From contig CM034101.1 in the NCBI GenBank assembly GCA_019914945.1, positions 15,015,188-15,079,187 of the forward strand: 64,000 bases of DNA, read 5' to 3'. The notes under the pieces were generated by a model. The model saw only the letters and a list, made by a program, of their open reading frames with translations. It was not told the origin of the DNA and did not search any database. Shown here piece by piece: positions 34,489 to 48,239 of this stretch. The stretch's first letter is position 1; each line of letters begins with the position of its first letter. Made by a program: the position numbers and the translations under genes. The DNA comes from Typha latifolia. Taxonomy: Eukaryota; Streptophyta; Magnoliopsida; Poales; Typhaceae.

Positions 34489-37400
34489 TTAGCGGCGGTG
34501 TCTTGTGTTGCTGCCACGCATTGTTACGCCATGCAAAAATTTAGTGTATCCTAGAAAGCTGAGTTTGCCATCAGTTGGTCTGATCCAATCACGGACAATA
34601 GAATAAGCTGCTGGAGCAAGTTTCATTTCCTACGTAAGAAAGTTTGGTCATTGTATGTGAAAGTAAGCAAATCACCATCATATTAAAATCACAAGTTTAA
34701 AGGCTGTCACTCAGTATGACACCACTTCAGAACTGATGGACCAAGTTAGAGAAAAATAAGATGTTTCGTTATCATCCCCATTGCTACTAGCAAGGAGATG
34801 TTTATTTTCTGTTTCCCTGATATTAAGGTTAATAGACTATTCGCATACCTGTGCAAGTTCCTCAATCGTGATGACTCGATTACCCTCCTGCTCAAAGTAC
34901 TCAAAAGCGGTGCTTGCTATTTGTTCCCATCCTTCCAAAGCCTCAAGCTGGAAAGGGCTGATTGTGGCGGCACAAAACTCATCGAAGTTCATTCTTCGGT
35001 ATGAGAGCGGTTGCAACTGAAATGTACATTCACAAGTTTGAATGTCATGTGACAACAAACAATAGTTCAGAATCTTTAGGTATGTGTATATTCCTAAAAC
35101 CATATAGTTTGTCTAGGCCTTCCCCAAGAAACTAACTCATACTCTGATTATAACCTGTATGTACTGAACTGAGCTTTGCCTCATCGCATGACCAAGCAAT
35201 ATGGTAATATATCTTCTTATGGATCTGGTATAAGAAAATGCAAGTTTATGCGGGCTGTGCTTAATATTTGATATATCCATGTTAATGAGGACCACGAAAA
35301 GAGATACGTAAAAAAGTTGCCTCCTCCAGTGATTATTGTTGTGATCCTATCAGTAAATAGAACTAGATAACAACAGTGGGCTTCTTGGAATTCCATTCTT
35401 TCCCTAGAATATTCAGCCTAATAAATCTTTCCTTACCTTTCCTTGCTAGGTTTACTGATGTCTTGCAGGTCAATGTGAAATTCAAGTGCCTAGGCACAAA
35501 AAATAACAAGAACCAACCCTGTAGAACACAATCTTGAATCTACATTTCCCTCCATGTATACATTGGTTGATCAGTCAAGGTTAACATTAAAGGTATTAAT
35601 AATTATACAATTAAATGATTATAAGGATTTTTAAGAAAACGTCTAAATTCCACTGAAAGAATATTTGTGGAAGAAGATATAGTAGTAAGAGTCTCTAGCA
35701 AGGAAAACTTTAAGTATTAATTGACTGCAAGAAAGCAAATGATTTCGTACCGCACTCAATATGTCAAGAACTCTGGCCTCCTTCATAGCTGGAGTTGCAT
35801 TTTTAGTAAGTGCCTGGATATAAGTAACCACAAATTCGACACCCCAGAATGAGTCAGTACCATATCATACGGAATAAGAAGTACTTAGGTATATTATGAA
35901 TCTAAAAGAATGTGTTTACTGTAAACCAAAACCTTCCCCGTTGCATGATTTTCTAGGAAGTTAGCCAAAGTAAGTCAAAGAACTAACCATCCTGAAATTT
36001 TCAAGGGAGACACACCCATCTTTATGTGGTTCCAACAAGTTAAACTGAGACCTAACATAGATGAGTTCATCCTCTGTTAGGGCTTTTGATAGCGCCTGTA
36101 AAAGTCAACAAGAAACCAAAGACACCAAGATCACACAACATTCTTGCTACACAGGATTATTACGTGATTAGAAGTTCTTCACTTCCTAGCTTACCAACAT
36201 GATAGCTGAACAAAAATTTTACAAACTTCTTCTCACTTCTTTTCACCACTTTCTCCGGATAACTCCTCAACATTGTTTTGAGCTTTTCAGACTTATAAAT
36301 TTAATGTATGAACTAGTATGTTAAACCCTAGCCGTGTGAATTGTATGATTAATCATATTGAATAACATTGATAACTTGAAATATACTTGTACATGGAATA
36401 ATTCATATCAAAGTTGCCCCACTGCAGTTGTGACAGACTTCAAGTTATATATGCTTGATTTGGTTTTAAGAGGTAAAAATTAGAGCAATAACATGTAGTC
36501 AAAACATGATGCACCTTGCAGATATATATTCTTTTATTTCTACTTACTCCAAAAGAAAGAATGTCGAACCTTTAGTGCTGCATGTTTGAAAGGAGTAGCA
36601 CGTAGATATGCTTTGACTAATTTGTAGACTAACATATCTACAGGGACTTGCCGCTGCTCATCTCGCAACCAAGGATGAACTGTCGACACAAAAGTACCAA
36701 ATTATTTTCCAATGACCAACCAAACCTCAGAAATTCATTAGACATTAACTATAAACCATTATTAGCATAAGATTTTACAGATATCAAACAATTTAGAAAG
36801 ATATGCATGCAAAGATTAAATGTCAATGACATGTTAAAGTACAAAATCAAGAATATTTTAGCAAGATGATAAAAGTTAGTGTATGGACAAATTATTACTC
36901 AGTGCCTGTGCAGCAGTCATTCTTTTCCTGTAGTCCTTATTTAGAAGCCTTCTTACAAAATCTTTAGCTTCTGAAGATATAGCAGGCCAAGGTGAATCAT
37001 CAAAATTAGGATCTGCTCTCAGCACAGCTCGAAATATTCCTGATTCTGTTCGTGCCCAGAATGGTCTACTACCGCATAACAATATATATGTTATAACACC
37101 AATGCTCCAAATGTCTGCCTCAGTGCTGTATGACCTATGTAGGACCTCAGGAGCAACATAATATGCACTACCAACAATGTCATTCAGTCTTTCATCTGCA
37201 AGAAATCATAAGAAAAGTTCAAGCCTCCAACAAGACAGTGATGATACCGACGAAGCGGAAAAAGAGAGACATTTGTAAGGAAGAAATCTTTCAAATTTCC
37301 TGACCCCTAATTGCAAATGATTTCACATTAAAAAAATTTAGAAATTTGAAGTCAATTTTGTAAAACGAAGCAAAGATTACTTCTATCTCTAGTTACATTT

Positions 37401-40090
37401 AACTAATGGCAAAAATGTCAACAAGAATGATTCGTATGCTAATTTTGAATATCTTCAGAAGAACTCTTGAAGAATGTGGTAGCGTGATAGTAACACTTTA
37501 GAAGCACAATATGGTTCAAAACATTTATAAAAAAAAAAGGTCACAGGGCACAAAATGATGAGCCAGTGTCCAACAATTACCTGGTCTTATAAAATCAGAA
37601 AGACCAAAATCAATCACCTTCATATGGGAATTTTCACCCCTAGTGCTGAATAGAAAATTCTGTTTCAAAGTCCAGATAAATTATATTAGCAGCAGACATA
37701 TAATACAAGTCAAAACCAGAAGACGCATAAGAACAAAATCACAAGGAAAATCAATAGATAAAATATGTAATAGCAATAAAACCAATAGATGCTCTATATA
37801 TCAGACCTCTGGTTTCAGATCACGATGCACAACACCCTGAAGGTGACAAAAGGCGACTACACTTAATATTTGCACAACAATAACCTTAGCGTCTTCCTCT
37901 GTATACCTTCCACCTCTTTAGACAAGCACAAGATATAATGATATCAGAAGATTAACAGAATAACTATTAAGTGAATTTACAGTTCAAGAAAAATGAAGTA
38001 CCTGGATAAAATTCTGTCCAATAATTCTCCACCTTCACACAATCTGGTAAACAAAAATAATCAAGAGATTAAAAGAAACTACTTATTGCTTCTTGGATAT
38101 CTAACCCATTTTTGTCACTAATCAGTGAACTAACAGGAGTCTATCAAATACAAAGTTGATGATATTTCATCAAGAAAATTTTTCCTACTTGAGTTGAGTT
38201 TGGGCCTAATATTTGCCTCTATAGATAGAAAGAAAGACTACAGAAACTAGCAGCAAGCCATGTGGCTATGCATAATTTTATATTAGACTTCTAATTTCGA
38301 TTATAGGTCTCCTTGTGAAAAATTATCCAACAGAAAACAGCAAAGAAAATTAAACATACTCCATGATTACGTAGACGTTAAAGGCATCCTCACATGCATC
38401 ATAAAATTTGACCAGATTTGCATGCCCAGACAAGGCTTTAAGAATTTTCACCTCCCTGCGAACATCTTCCACGGATATTGCTGTTGTCATCTGAAAGAAG
38501 ATAACTCAGAGATCAAATCCTCCTCCTAGGGACAATTAATACAGCACATCTAAAATTTAGGCAGACCCATCAACAAAGAAAAGAACTGAGGGAATGTGGT
38601 GTAAAGATTACAAAGCATAAAAAATGTTGGATTGACGTAACCATGGAAATCAATAGAAAGTAATAGTATCTAACGCAACAAACTAAATGAAGGAATTAGG
38701 CACTCTAGTCTCACATCATTCTGATGAAATAAATTAAAGGTACTATCAATTTCCTTTAGTTATGAAGGTGCCCTATATAACAACAACAAAATATGTTGCA
38801 AATTTCAATTCACCTACATCCCAACCCTATAGACCAAAGTATGCATGTTTGAAAAAAAAAATCTTTAAATGCCAATATGCTGAACTTCTGCCAGACTCTT
38901 GGGCTTCCAAGGTTCCACCAGTTATTCAAACATCAAGTTGTAAGTGTTCACGCCACTATAAAATGCTTCCTTCCTATAGAATTCACATAAGAAATGGATG
39001 AACCCTGCGTCAAGCAGAGCCTTCCAAAGAATCAGGCTTACATGGCATATCACTTGGGAGTTCAGATTTCCAACTAAAAGGTCACTGGGTAACATCTACA
39101 GGTGTCAAGCAATATGAATCACATATGTGGAATCAAATTATCAATCATGCAGGCTTAACTTCAAAATTTGCAGAGATCATTCTAAACTCCTCCTAGTTGA
39201 CCTGAAGAACTAATATTTAATAGGGTAGAGGTGAAAGTAAGACCAGTGACATAAAATGCAGAGAAGCACATTTTCATAGTTCTAAATGCAGATTGCAGTA
39301 AAAGGATGACCATCAAATTCAGCATTTTAAGTTTTTAGCTCATCCAGAATGTTAGATCAAAGCAAAGTAGAAACAGACATAACCAAGAAAACTATATCAA
39401 GACAAATTCTCACAAATATAATAGGTAATTGTCCTGAAAAAGACACTGTGCACCAATCATTAAGAAAAAAAAAGGTTTGAGGCTTTCTGACAGAAGGGGA
39501 ATCAAAATTATCATATATCAAAATAAAAACTTCTCCTTTTCGAGTCCACACACCTTAGCTTTCGATATGATCTTGACCGCCACAAGCTGCCCCGTGATCT
39601 CTCCCTTCCTTGCTCTGGCCAAGCACGTGTGCCCGAAATGCCCCCTCCCTATCTCCTTCCCCAGCTCGTACTTATCACCAAAGTTCTTCCCATAACCAAA
39701 GGTCTTATCAAGAGGCCGATCACCTTCACCCCCGCCACCTCCACCTCCAATTCGTCCGCCGTCCTCCTCAGGAATCGTGCCCTCGCTGGGTTTAGCCTGA
39801 CCCTGCCGCCTCGCCAGGACGGCCTTGATGTGCTTCGCCGGAGACGGCGGCGGGAACGGCCGGCGGAAAAACCTCCGCGGAGTGGACCTCGCCGGAGACG
39901 GCGCGACGCCGGCGGGTAGGGAGCTGAGCCATGGGCTGGCGGCGGCAGCGGCGGAGGAGGAGGAGCGGGACGGGGTCGTGCCCTTTGCCGGCGTGGCAGC
40001 GGAGGGAAGAGGAGACTGTGCTGGGTCGTGGATGTCGGCAACGGCGTCGTCGCCGGTGACGGAGACGTTCTTGGCGTAGCACTGGCCCAT
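34489..40090 (-). CDS. CRK: CDPK-related protein kinase (CRK)
   Basis: Eleven exons: 40090..39554, 38490..38360, 38043..38002, 37915..37807, 37659..37581, 37195..36899, 36679..36570, 36095..35988, 35813..35751, 35016..34849 and 34629..34489. They total 1,785 bases and 594 residues, the normal CRK length and exon number. The N-terminus MGQCYAK offers Gly2 for myristoylation and Cys4 for palmitoylation, so membrane attachment is likely. A proline/serine/alanine-rich variable region runs to about residue 140. In the kinase domain (about 141-405) the glycine loop GRGHFG is at 148-153, the ATP-binding lysine in VAVKII is at 173, HRDLKPEN has Asp269, DFG is at 290-292, and the activation segment has [11 protein letters not shown]. 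The C-terminal part ([18 protein letters not shown] onward) is the junction and degenerate EF-hand region that marks CRKs rather than true CDPKs. The start at 40090 is preferred over 40108 because of the MGQC motif. Confidence 0.95.
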
Positions 40091-42287
40091 CTTGCCGGCA
40101 AAAGGCACGGTCTTTAATAAATTCTTTTCTTCTTCCTAGGGGATTGAGATCGGCAGAGAGGTAAAGGGGAATATAAAATCAAGAGAGAGAGATAAAGAGA
40201 GCGCGCGTTAGAAGCGAAAGCAAGGGAGGAATTAATTGCGACGCGGAGAGAGGAATTAGAGTTGTTATAAGAGAGGAGCAAGTGGGAAGCTTTTTATGTG
40301 TGTACAGGAGAATCTAGAGAGAGAGAGAGAGAGAGAGAAAGAAGAGGAACTGAGGCTGCTTCGATTTCGTATCATTTTTTTTTTCTCTTTATTATTATCG
40401 GTATTTCTTCATTTTCCACATGCTTGATACAATTCAAAACATATCGCGCACATTCTAATTCAATTAAAAAATGGTTCAAGTTCTAAACAAGGATAGCGTC
40501 TTTATCAAAATCTTAAGAAGTTAGCATCTCGGTAATTAATATAACGGTTACTTAGACTTACACTCTCTCGACTATTATTTTTTTTTATATTCTTCTCTAT
40601 TTATTTTTACATACAAACATCTAAATTATTAAAAATATCTCAAACATTCTTTTTGTTAAATTTTTATTATTTTTTTATTTATAAATTATCACGTGTAAAG
40701 TATATAAGTGGATATTGATATTTTTACTGAGAAAATTTTTAATTTACTAAAATATTTTTATCTTTTTAACGACGTTAAGAAATAGATAATATTAATAATT
40801 CAGAAAGTCTAAATATAATTATTCTTTGAAACAAAAAACCATCAAAACTGTAGCTCATTCCAACTTTGAATTAATGCATAAATCAAAACAAGTTCAATCA
40901 ATGACCGATTAAAACTTAAAATAGAGGTATGACCAAAGCAGGTACGTAGCCAAATAGGAATACCATCTAACCGGGAAGTCGCCTAACAGAAGCCATCACA
41001 ATTGATTCCTCTTTCTGTGGATCTTTCTTACTATGGAAATTTGCATTTAACACCATACATATTCTAATATTTAGGGTTTACATACTACATTTTTTATTTT
41101 TTATTTTTTATTTATAAACCACACCCTTTATTTTATCAAATATTTATATAAGGTATTTAGTCGTTAGGTCCATTAAGTAAAATCAACCAAACTATTTAAC
41201 TTGGCTATACTAAGTATACTTCTCTAACTTAACCTGCATTCACATCAAGAAATTTATCTCGCTTACAACATAGTATACAATAATCATTAACTAATAAAAT
41301 GTTCAATAAATGAGCAAAGATACATAGTTTTATTCAATTAATTTAAAGCGAAAGAACTAAAATATAGTTTTTAAGAATTTAAAATGAGATGTACCTTCCT
41401 AATAAATAGTGGAGGAGAAGAGAAAAAAAAAAGAGGGTAGATGGTGGAAAACTAGCTTTGAGATCCTAGAAGAAAAAGAAGATTTTGATATTTTTTTTCA
41501 TTATTTGCTCTGGCTTAGTGTTAACCTAAAACAAAGTCTATTCTGCAAATATTTAGTTAAAACGTAGGATGCAATTTGCAAATGTTGAATATATAAAATG
41601 TCAACCGCAGATACATGAAAAAGTCGGGGGTTAAATGTAAATTTCCGTGATACTAAAATATCATTATTGAGTTTGAAAAGGCGCATATGCTATGCATGTG
41701 GTCAATTCATGAGGAAAGTGGCATTTGACCTAGATAACATATTCTAAAGTTTATTTAATCAAATAATTTTGAGTTTGTTCTGCAGATCCATTGGATGAGT
41801 ATACCAACTCGATCTTAAAGTGTTAGAATAGATTCAGATTGGCCTTTCTTTTGGCTATTTATTAGCCACACCCACGTATCAATATGAAATTTACTCTCAG
41901 AGTTCCCCTTTTGCTAGCTTCAGAGTCATTAATAAACAGAATGAATATAAACTAGTAATGCTACAATACTGTTAGTGATGACACATGCGAGTTACTAATT
42001 TGAAACTTAAAGAGAGAAAAAAAGTTTAGTTTACCATCAAGAAATAAACCCCAGGATACTTGCATGGTATGATTCGTCCTTCTCTTTTACCATCTACAGA
42101 CTTGCCACTGCCATAGAAAGACCGAGCAGCAAGTGCTAAGCACTGATAACACGACAGGAAATTGTACAATTGATTGCAGTTACATTGGTATTCCTGTAGT
42201 TATGTCGTAACCAACGAAAAGATTCAAAAAGGAAGAAGACGTCTACTGTTACTGTAATCCTGGGAGATGCAAATTTGATCAGCTTGC
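40091..42287. other. Intergenic region between kinase promoter and kinesin 3' end
   Basis: The left 300 bases are the purine-rich kinase leader and promoter, with a GA run. The rest is very AT-rich spacer with no supported gene. Bases 42030-42287 probably include the kinesin 3' UTR. Confidence 0.4.
40315..40338. repeat. (GA)n tract
   Basis: About 12 GA units about 225 bases upstream of the kinase start codon. Confidence 0.85.
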
Positions 42288-45200
42288 TCACTTGACAGAA
42301 GAGATTCCATATTGCCAGCCATTATAAGACCTATGAGATTTTTGAGGTGTGAAGCTAAGTCCAAACATCTCCTTGAGGAAGTGCCCTGGATCTAGGAGTC
42401 CAGTTAGTCTTGCAACAAGAGATGCACTCTCTCTAACATGTTCAAGGTCCCTAGTTTCTGTCCACAGGAGTCGAGCAAGCTCTTGTTTTCTCCGTTTGGT
42501 GGTCAACGCGATTCCCCATTTGGTGTATATGCTCTCCCTCTCTTTCGCTAACAGCCTCTTCTTCATCTGTCTACAGAGCATCTCCCTTTCACGTCGAAGC
42601 TTCTTCATGCTGCCCAAAATGGAGTTTAGTTATGGTCAATTAGAAGTGAGTGGTCATATGAAGACATGAGATGAGTTGTCGAAGAACAGGACGCACCTCA
42701 AAACCATTGTGCTATCTAGGCCACTTACAGCCACTTTTCTATTAGAGTCTCCATGTGCGTAAGCATTTTTCAGAAAGGTTAGCCTCCTAAGCTCTACTTC
42801 TAAATATATAAAATCTGAAGGATCACCTTTGAAGAGCAGGAAGAAGTATGTTCTATGGACTAAGGAAATGTTACATGAATGCCAGAGCTCAATAATCTCT
42901 AGCTGCTTCTTCTCAAATTCCATTGGTGATCGAGATGGAGATTGCAGAGAGTCTAGAATTGGATTGTCCAAGCGAATATGTTTCATGCTTCCCTCAGCTC
43001 CAAATTCTTCAGTACTCATCTGTTCCATATCAGACAAAAACAACAAGGCAGTAATGTAATCTCTTCTAAGATAGTTCATCTGAATAACACAGACAGAGCT
43101 ATAGAATCCTCAGTTACACTCCTCAAAAATAGCTTTAGTGATATCTCATAAGAGAGATTAATATGAGAGCAATAAAGTATTGAAGAATGAATAGGCAAGG
43201 AATTTAAATAAGATTCACAGGTCACAACTGAATTATATGCTCTGCAAAGAATACTAGTGAAATGTCTGACAAGAAAATTCAGATCAAATTGTGTGACCAA
43301 ATTGCATCCAAGAGTATCTCAAGTTACGTTGTAGAACCAATTGTTTCAAGGTCTGCAAAAGAAAGTGCAATGCGAACTAGGTCAACTCAAATCGCATCAT
43401 AAAATATTGGGCTCGATGGATCTAGTCTATTTATCCTATCTGCTTATGTTGAAAGCCCAAGTAGGTTAGAAATTGTTTAATTAGGTAAATTTAGTTCTGC
43501 GTAGTTTGGAGAGAATATTCAGAAAATATTCATCCAACGTCCAAATATTACGAAACTAATTGAATAAGATCGATGACATCATAATCTAAAACTTTCGTAT
43601 GCAAAGTTTCTTCAGATTTGAACTCTATCTACAGTAGAACAAAAAACTAATCCAAGATGAATGTGCTCTCGGGTCCAGGCGTTTGAATGCCCCTACCAGG
43701 TGTTCAAACGCCCTACCCGAGAGTCAGAGATGGGTTGGAGCATTTGAACGCCCGACAACGAGGTTTACTCGTATTAGGTTTCTTGAAGTGTTTATGGCTT
43801 GGGGCATTTGAACGCCCGACAACAAGGTTTACTCGTATTAGGTTTCTTGACGTGTTTATTTTATATTAGGTCTCTTTAATGTCTTAGGGACGTGTAGCTA
43901 GCTTATAAATATGTGTCTATGCAGCTTCTTTTCAAGAATTGCATATTTTGGATTAATCCTATCTCTCTAAACTCTCTTTATCTCCCTCCTCTATCAAACT
44001 CTCTTTCTCCCTCAATTCTCGACTCCTTTTAGATCTCTTTCATCTGGTTGTTTCCCTCAATCCTCGATGCTAAACCCACTCTTCCTCTTCGTCCTTTCAC
44101 CCTCAACAACACCCACAAGTATTCCACAATCTCCAATAACCTACTTTTGCAATCTGCCCTAATTCACATAATATTTACTCAAGGTTATCATCTATCAAAT
44201 CACATCATTTATCCAAACCACCACCACCAACGCATTCCTATCATTCTCTTCATCAATGTAGCCTACTCACACACCTGATTCCACCACCGATATCTTATTT
44301 TATGTGTTGTCCTAATTCATTAAACCTAAACTCCAGATTTGATATTGAGATGATTCGAACCCTAAACTGACTTGTATTAGTTATGGTATCACTTAGATGG
44401 CATAATGACAATATATTTCCTGTGGAGGAACCAAATCATATATGATGGCATAATGACAATATATTTCCTGTGCAATGTCCTAACATCATAAAATATTATG
44501 TTAATAACAATTGACTATAACCCTTTTTACCTCAAGAGATAATTATCCATACCTGGCCAATGTTGAGTTGATTCTGATACTGAATCTGAACCAGTTCCTT
44601 CAGTTCTGCAGCAAATTCATTTATTCCAGAAAAAGCTGCTTCACAAAGAGTCTTACTCTTTTGTGTTCCAAGGGCATCATCGGTGGTAATCTCAGAAGTC
44701 TGAGATCCTTCTGTTGAAAGTGTTTCACTTTCATCATCATAGTCAAATGCAAGTCGCCGTCTTTGAAATACATCAGGTCTTCCTGGGAACTCTTTGAAAC
44801 ATCTGCTTGGTGGTGTGCAGTTATTTTGCTCTATATCATGGAACCAAGTAGAAGAGCTCGTTGGAGCAAACCTGCACCTTCTACTTCTACTCCATGAAAA
44901 GTCTTTAAAGCTTGACAAATCTTGCTTTAAGGACCATGGATATGATCCTTCATGGTTTGCTTTGACAGGACACTTGAGAGTCTTTCTCACATTCTGCAGA
45001 TGCTGTTCCAATGTAATAGGAGTTGTATTATGAAATGTCAAGTTCATCTGCCTTCTGAGAATTGATTCTTGATCTCCAATAGGAGGACCATTCATATCAA
45101 GATTAATCTGGCTTTTGCTTCCTTCAGTTGACAGAAAATCTAAGTGCCTATTTCTTCGCATCTCATTCACCTCAACACACTGCACTTCCTTGCAAACGTC

Positions 45201-48189
45201 CTCTCGATCTTCATGGGGTTTTTGGAGAACTCCACCTCCACTCCAAACCAAGGAAACTTCTCCAAGTGAAGAGGCGGCGATTGAATCCTCAGGTGACACT
45301 ACATCCTGGTTTTTGCTTTCAGAAGGTTGTAGGCAATGTTTAAATAATGAATTGGAATTTGTAAACCCATAGTTCTGATTTTGATCACCACTAGATTCTG
45401 ATGACCCAACTATTGATTGCTCGTCTTCGCAAGATACAAAGGACGCAAAAACGTGGCCAGAAGCCTCCAAAATGAATAAAAGAAAAGGATGTTTAAGTAC
45501 ATTGCAAGTCTCAACGTAACCTGGAACTATGAAAGTTACATTAGATACCTGTCGTCTTGAATAGTGATCATTTCCAATAACTTGGAGCAAGTCTTCAAGC
45601 TGAGATTGGGCTAGATCCCTTTGCTGCAGTAACTCCCTTTTTTCTTTTTCCATCTGCCAAGAACGAAGTATGAAATATGCAGCAGAAGAAAAGCAAGAAA
45701 AATGTTCTCTTGTTAGCAAGATGATAGATTTCTGTATTAGAGATAAAATCCAGCACGTTATTAGAATGGCATGCATAAGTTACTCCTTTGAGCTTTTGAC
45801 ACTGATAAACTGCGACATCAATACCTATATAAGAAGCTAATTTAAAGGACTTCATATAGAAAACTGCGCAAGTCAAACACACATATATCATGAAAATTTG
45901 AGAATATGTAAAACAAAGACATGAATGAATTGGAAGAACGCCATGTGACATAACTACGTTACCTTTCTAATTTGTGCATCTTTCTCCCTTAGTAATGCTT
46001 CAACACTGGAAGATGACGCTGGAAAGTGCAATTCAGTCTCCAATCTGGCGAGTTCCTTTTGCAAATGCTTGACTAATGCCTTATCAGACATGACTACATT
46101 GACTTGAGCATTGGTGACTACTTCCTTTGCACAGGTTGCAAATAAAAGGGTACTCCTGGACTGTTCACCATGACTTCGTGCAGGACTCATAGTGCAAATA
46201 ATGGCAGTTCTGCTATTACCACCCAAGGAAGGTTGTAATATACGTGTGAGCTTTGAATCTCGATATGGTATGTGCCCATTCCTTTCCTTGCTGTGCAAAT
46301 TCAGATAAGTGAATAATTGAAGGGCTGAAAGCCTGAAACAACTGTGCTACCCAAATAATACAACAAAGCTAATGCCTAATAGGTTCATCCATGTGAACAT
46401 GGTATCAAGTTGACTATTAGAGAGAGAAAAAAGATTGATATTTCCTATACTTATAGACTATGAAACATCACTGTGGACTTCACTAGAAATAAAGGATCTG
46501 CCTGGGACAGAATTGAGATGGTCTTCCTCAAAATACATGCAGTTTTCACATTACCAGAAATACTACAGCATGCAAACATCCTCTATAATTATCATGAATC
46601 ACCAAAACAAAGTACAAAAACTACTGTGTGATAGTAGATAAAAAAATTGGGAGGGGAGCAGAAAAGAACAAGTACTAGTCCAGAAGAAAAAGAAAGTAAA
46701 GATTCTAGAAACCTTAGCTTGCGAATAACAGTTCCTAGCGTAAGTAAGCTTCTATTGATGTGGCAACCCTCTTTCAGCCTAGCACCAGCCGCAAAAGCCT
46801 GAGAAGATGCACGTTCGCTCCCTGCCAGATCAACAAAGTTCTGCATCCAAAAGCAAACACAGTTCCTCTGTTTCTTTTTTTATGTTTAAGAAAGAATGCC
46901 ATAATTAGATCACTAGAAGATATTTCATACCACACTGGCCAGAAGAGTGCTCGTATTTTCCTTACCCAAAAACTCGCGAGCTGAACTTTCAACAGTCTGA
47001 AAGAGTCAACAAATAAGAAGAAAATAATCAATCATAATTTTCCTTTCTACAAAGTTGGACCATCAAATTGAAAGAAACAAACCAATCTAAGTATTTGATG
47101 AGATCTGGAACTAGCTTCATTTAAGGAGGTCTCCCCTATCTTCCTCTGAGCTGTGGCAAACATAGAATGCAAAGAAAAGATGAGAAACTTCATTCACTTT
47201 AACCACAATGCATACAAAAATTTCGCATGTCACCTTCACAGAAAGAAATGATCTCCTTAATATGGTTCCAATCCCTCAACATAACCTCCGTTAGTTTCTC
47301 CACAATGGTTCCTTTCTGCGGAAACAATTGAATCAATATGAAGGAAGTCCAAGTAAAACAACCATTAACAACATCTCCTCACCTCAGGATCATCCAAAAG
47401 CCTTAGTGGAGCGTTGACTGAACTAAGGAGATCTTTCACAGCTTCATTATAAATCTCCATTGCCGAGAATTTCAATACAAATGCTCTCTCTTCATGCTGT
47501 AAAAGGATTACAAGTGTTTCTCCAATCAAACAGGAAATTGGACCGTAGCCTTGTACCAGAGCAGAGTTTGATGTTACATTACCTTATGCACATACTCAAA
47601 TATATCCATCATAGCATACTCAGTTATTCCAATCATAGTGTGCGTCTTTCCACTGCTTGTTTGACCATATGCAAATATGCTTGCTATGGCCAGTTCAATT
47701 TATCAGATATTGATGTCTAAGAGATTAACAATAAATAAAATAAAATAAGGAGATTAATTTAGTGGGACTTACAGTTAATGCCACTTACTACTGAGAGAGC
47801 AACATCCTTAGCCCCCTTCTCATACACCTCTTTGGTGGTGCAATCTGGACGGAATACCCTGTCTATCATCCGAGGCGGTAAAAAATAAAACTAAATCAAA
47901 CCCCCTAAGAAAGAGAAAGATTGATGTGGGAAAATGATGCGGATTGCTCACCAAATGTGTAGGCGGTGGGAAGAGCGGATCGCTCATGAGCACTGTTCTT
48001 GAAAAGGATGGTGGTGTTATTTATGCACTCCCAGTCTGATGAATCGCCATTGGCGATCTCCTTCTCGCTCAGAGGCCTCACCCTCACCGACACGAGTATC
48101 TTCTCCACTTCTCCTCCATTACCACCACCACCACCTCCTCCCTCTTCCCCTTCGAATCCCACCGACTCGTCCCCAAACACTTCCCCCAT
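42288..48189 (-). CDS. Kinesin-7 family motor (KIN-7, NACK-like)
   Basis: Thirteen exons: 48189..47952, 47862..47773, 47683..47583, 47496..47383, 47315..47234, 47150..47083, 46996..46931, 46840..46713, 46290..45963, 45653..45549, 45464..44553, 43019..42697 and 42609..42288. They give 2,877 bases and 958 residues. A glycine-rich N-terminus precedes the motor domain (about 30-380): [12 protein letters not shown]-loop GQTSSGKT at 116-123, switch I NEASSRSH near 219, switch II VDLAGSE at 256-262, [11 protein letters not shown] at 302. A coiled-coil neck and stalk follow. The C-terminal domain typical of plant KIN-7 (DUF3490) has [36 protein letters not shown] and [12 protein letters not shown]. 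Relatives act as plus-end motors, some in cytokinesis through MAP kinase activation. Exon 12 has an alternative in-frame acceptor at 43079, which would add 20 residues. Confidence 0.93.
43447..44390. mobile_element. Repeat-rich insertion in a kinesin intron, possibly LTR-derived
   Basis: The intron between exons 11 and 12 is about 1.5 kb, long for this gene. It holds a hairpin and tandem repeats (43680-43866), a TATA-like TATAAATATGTG near 43902, a pyrimidine-rich run of CTCT blocks and, near 44380, TATGGTATCAC, which resembles the primer-binding region of copia elements. Together these suggest a lone or decayed LTR. Terminal TG/CA and a target duplication were not confirmed, so borders are approximate. 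Confidence 0.35.
43679..43866. repeat. Hairpin and 64-base tandem repeat with a TTTGAACGCC motif
   Basis: GGCGTTTGAA at 43679 pairs with TTCAAACGCC ending near 43713 as a ten-base stem. Two direct units beginning CATTTGAACGCCCGACAAC start at 43741 and 43805 (period 64) and differ at few positions. Confidence 0.8.
44395..44472. repeat. 47-base-period direct repeat
   Basis: GATGGCATAATGACAATATA then TTTCCTGTG occurs at about 44396 and again at about 44443, within the same kinesin intron. Confidence 0.85.
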
Positions 48190-48210
48190 CTCTCTCTCTC
48201 TCTCTCTCCT
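48189..48210. repeat. (CT)n tract at the kinesin leader
   Basis: A CT run immediately upstream of the kinesin ATG (GA-rich in the sense orientation). A second run is at 48361-48378. Confidence 0.85.
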
Positions 48211-48239
48211 ATCTTTCCTACGCCATATTAATCTATAAT

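Noticed and set aside
39610..40108. Several alternative frames over kinase exon 1
   Set aside because: Shadows of the proline/alanine-rich CRK N-terminus.
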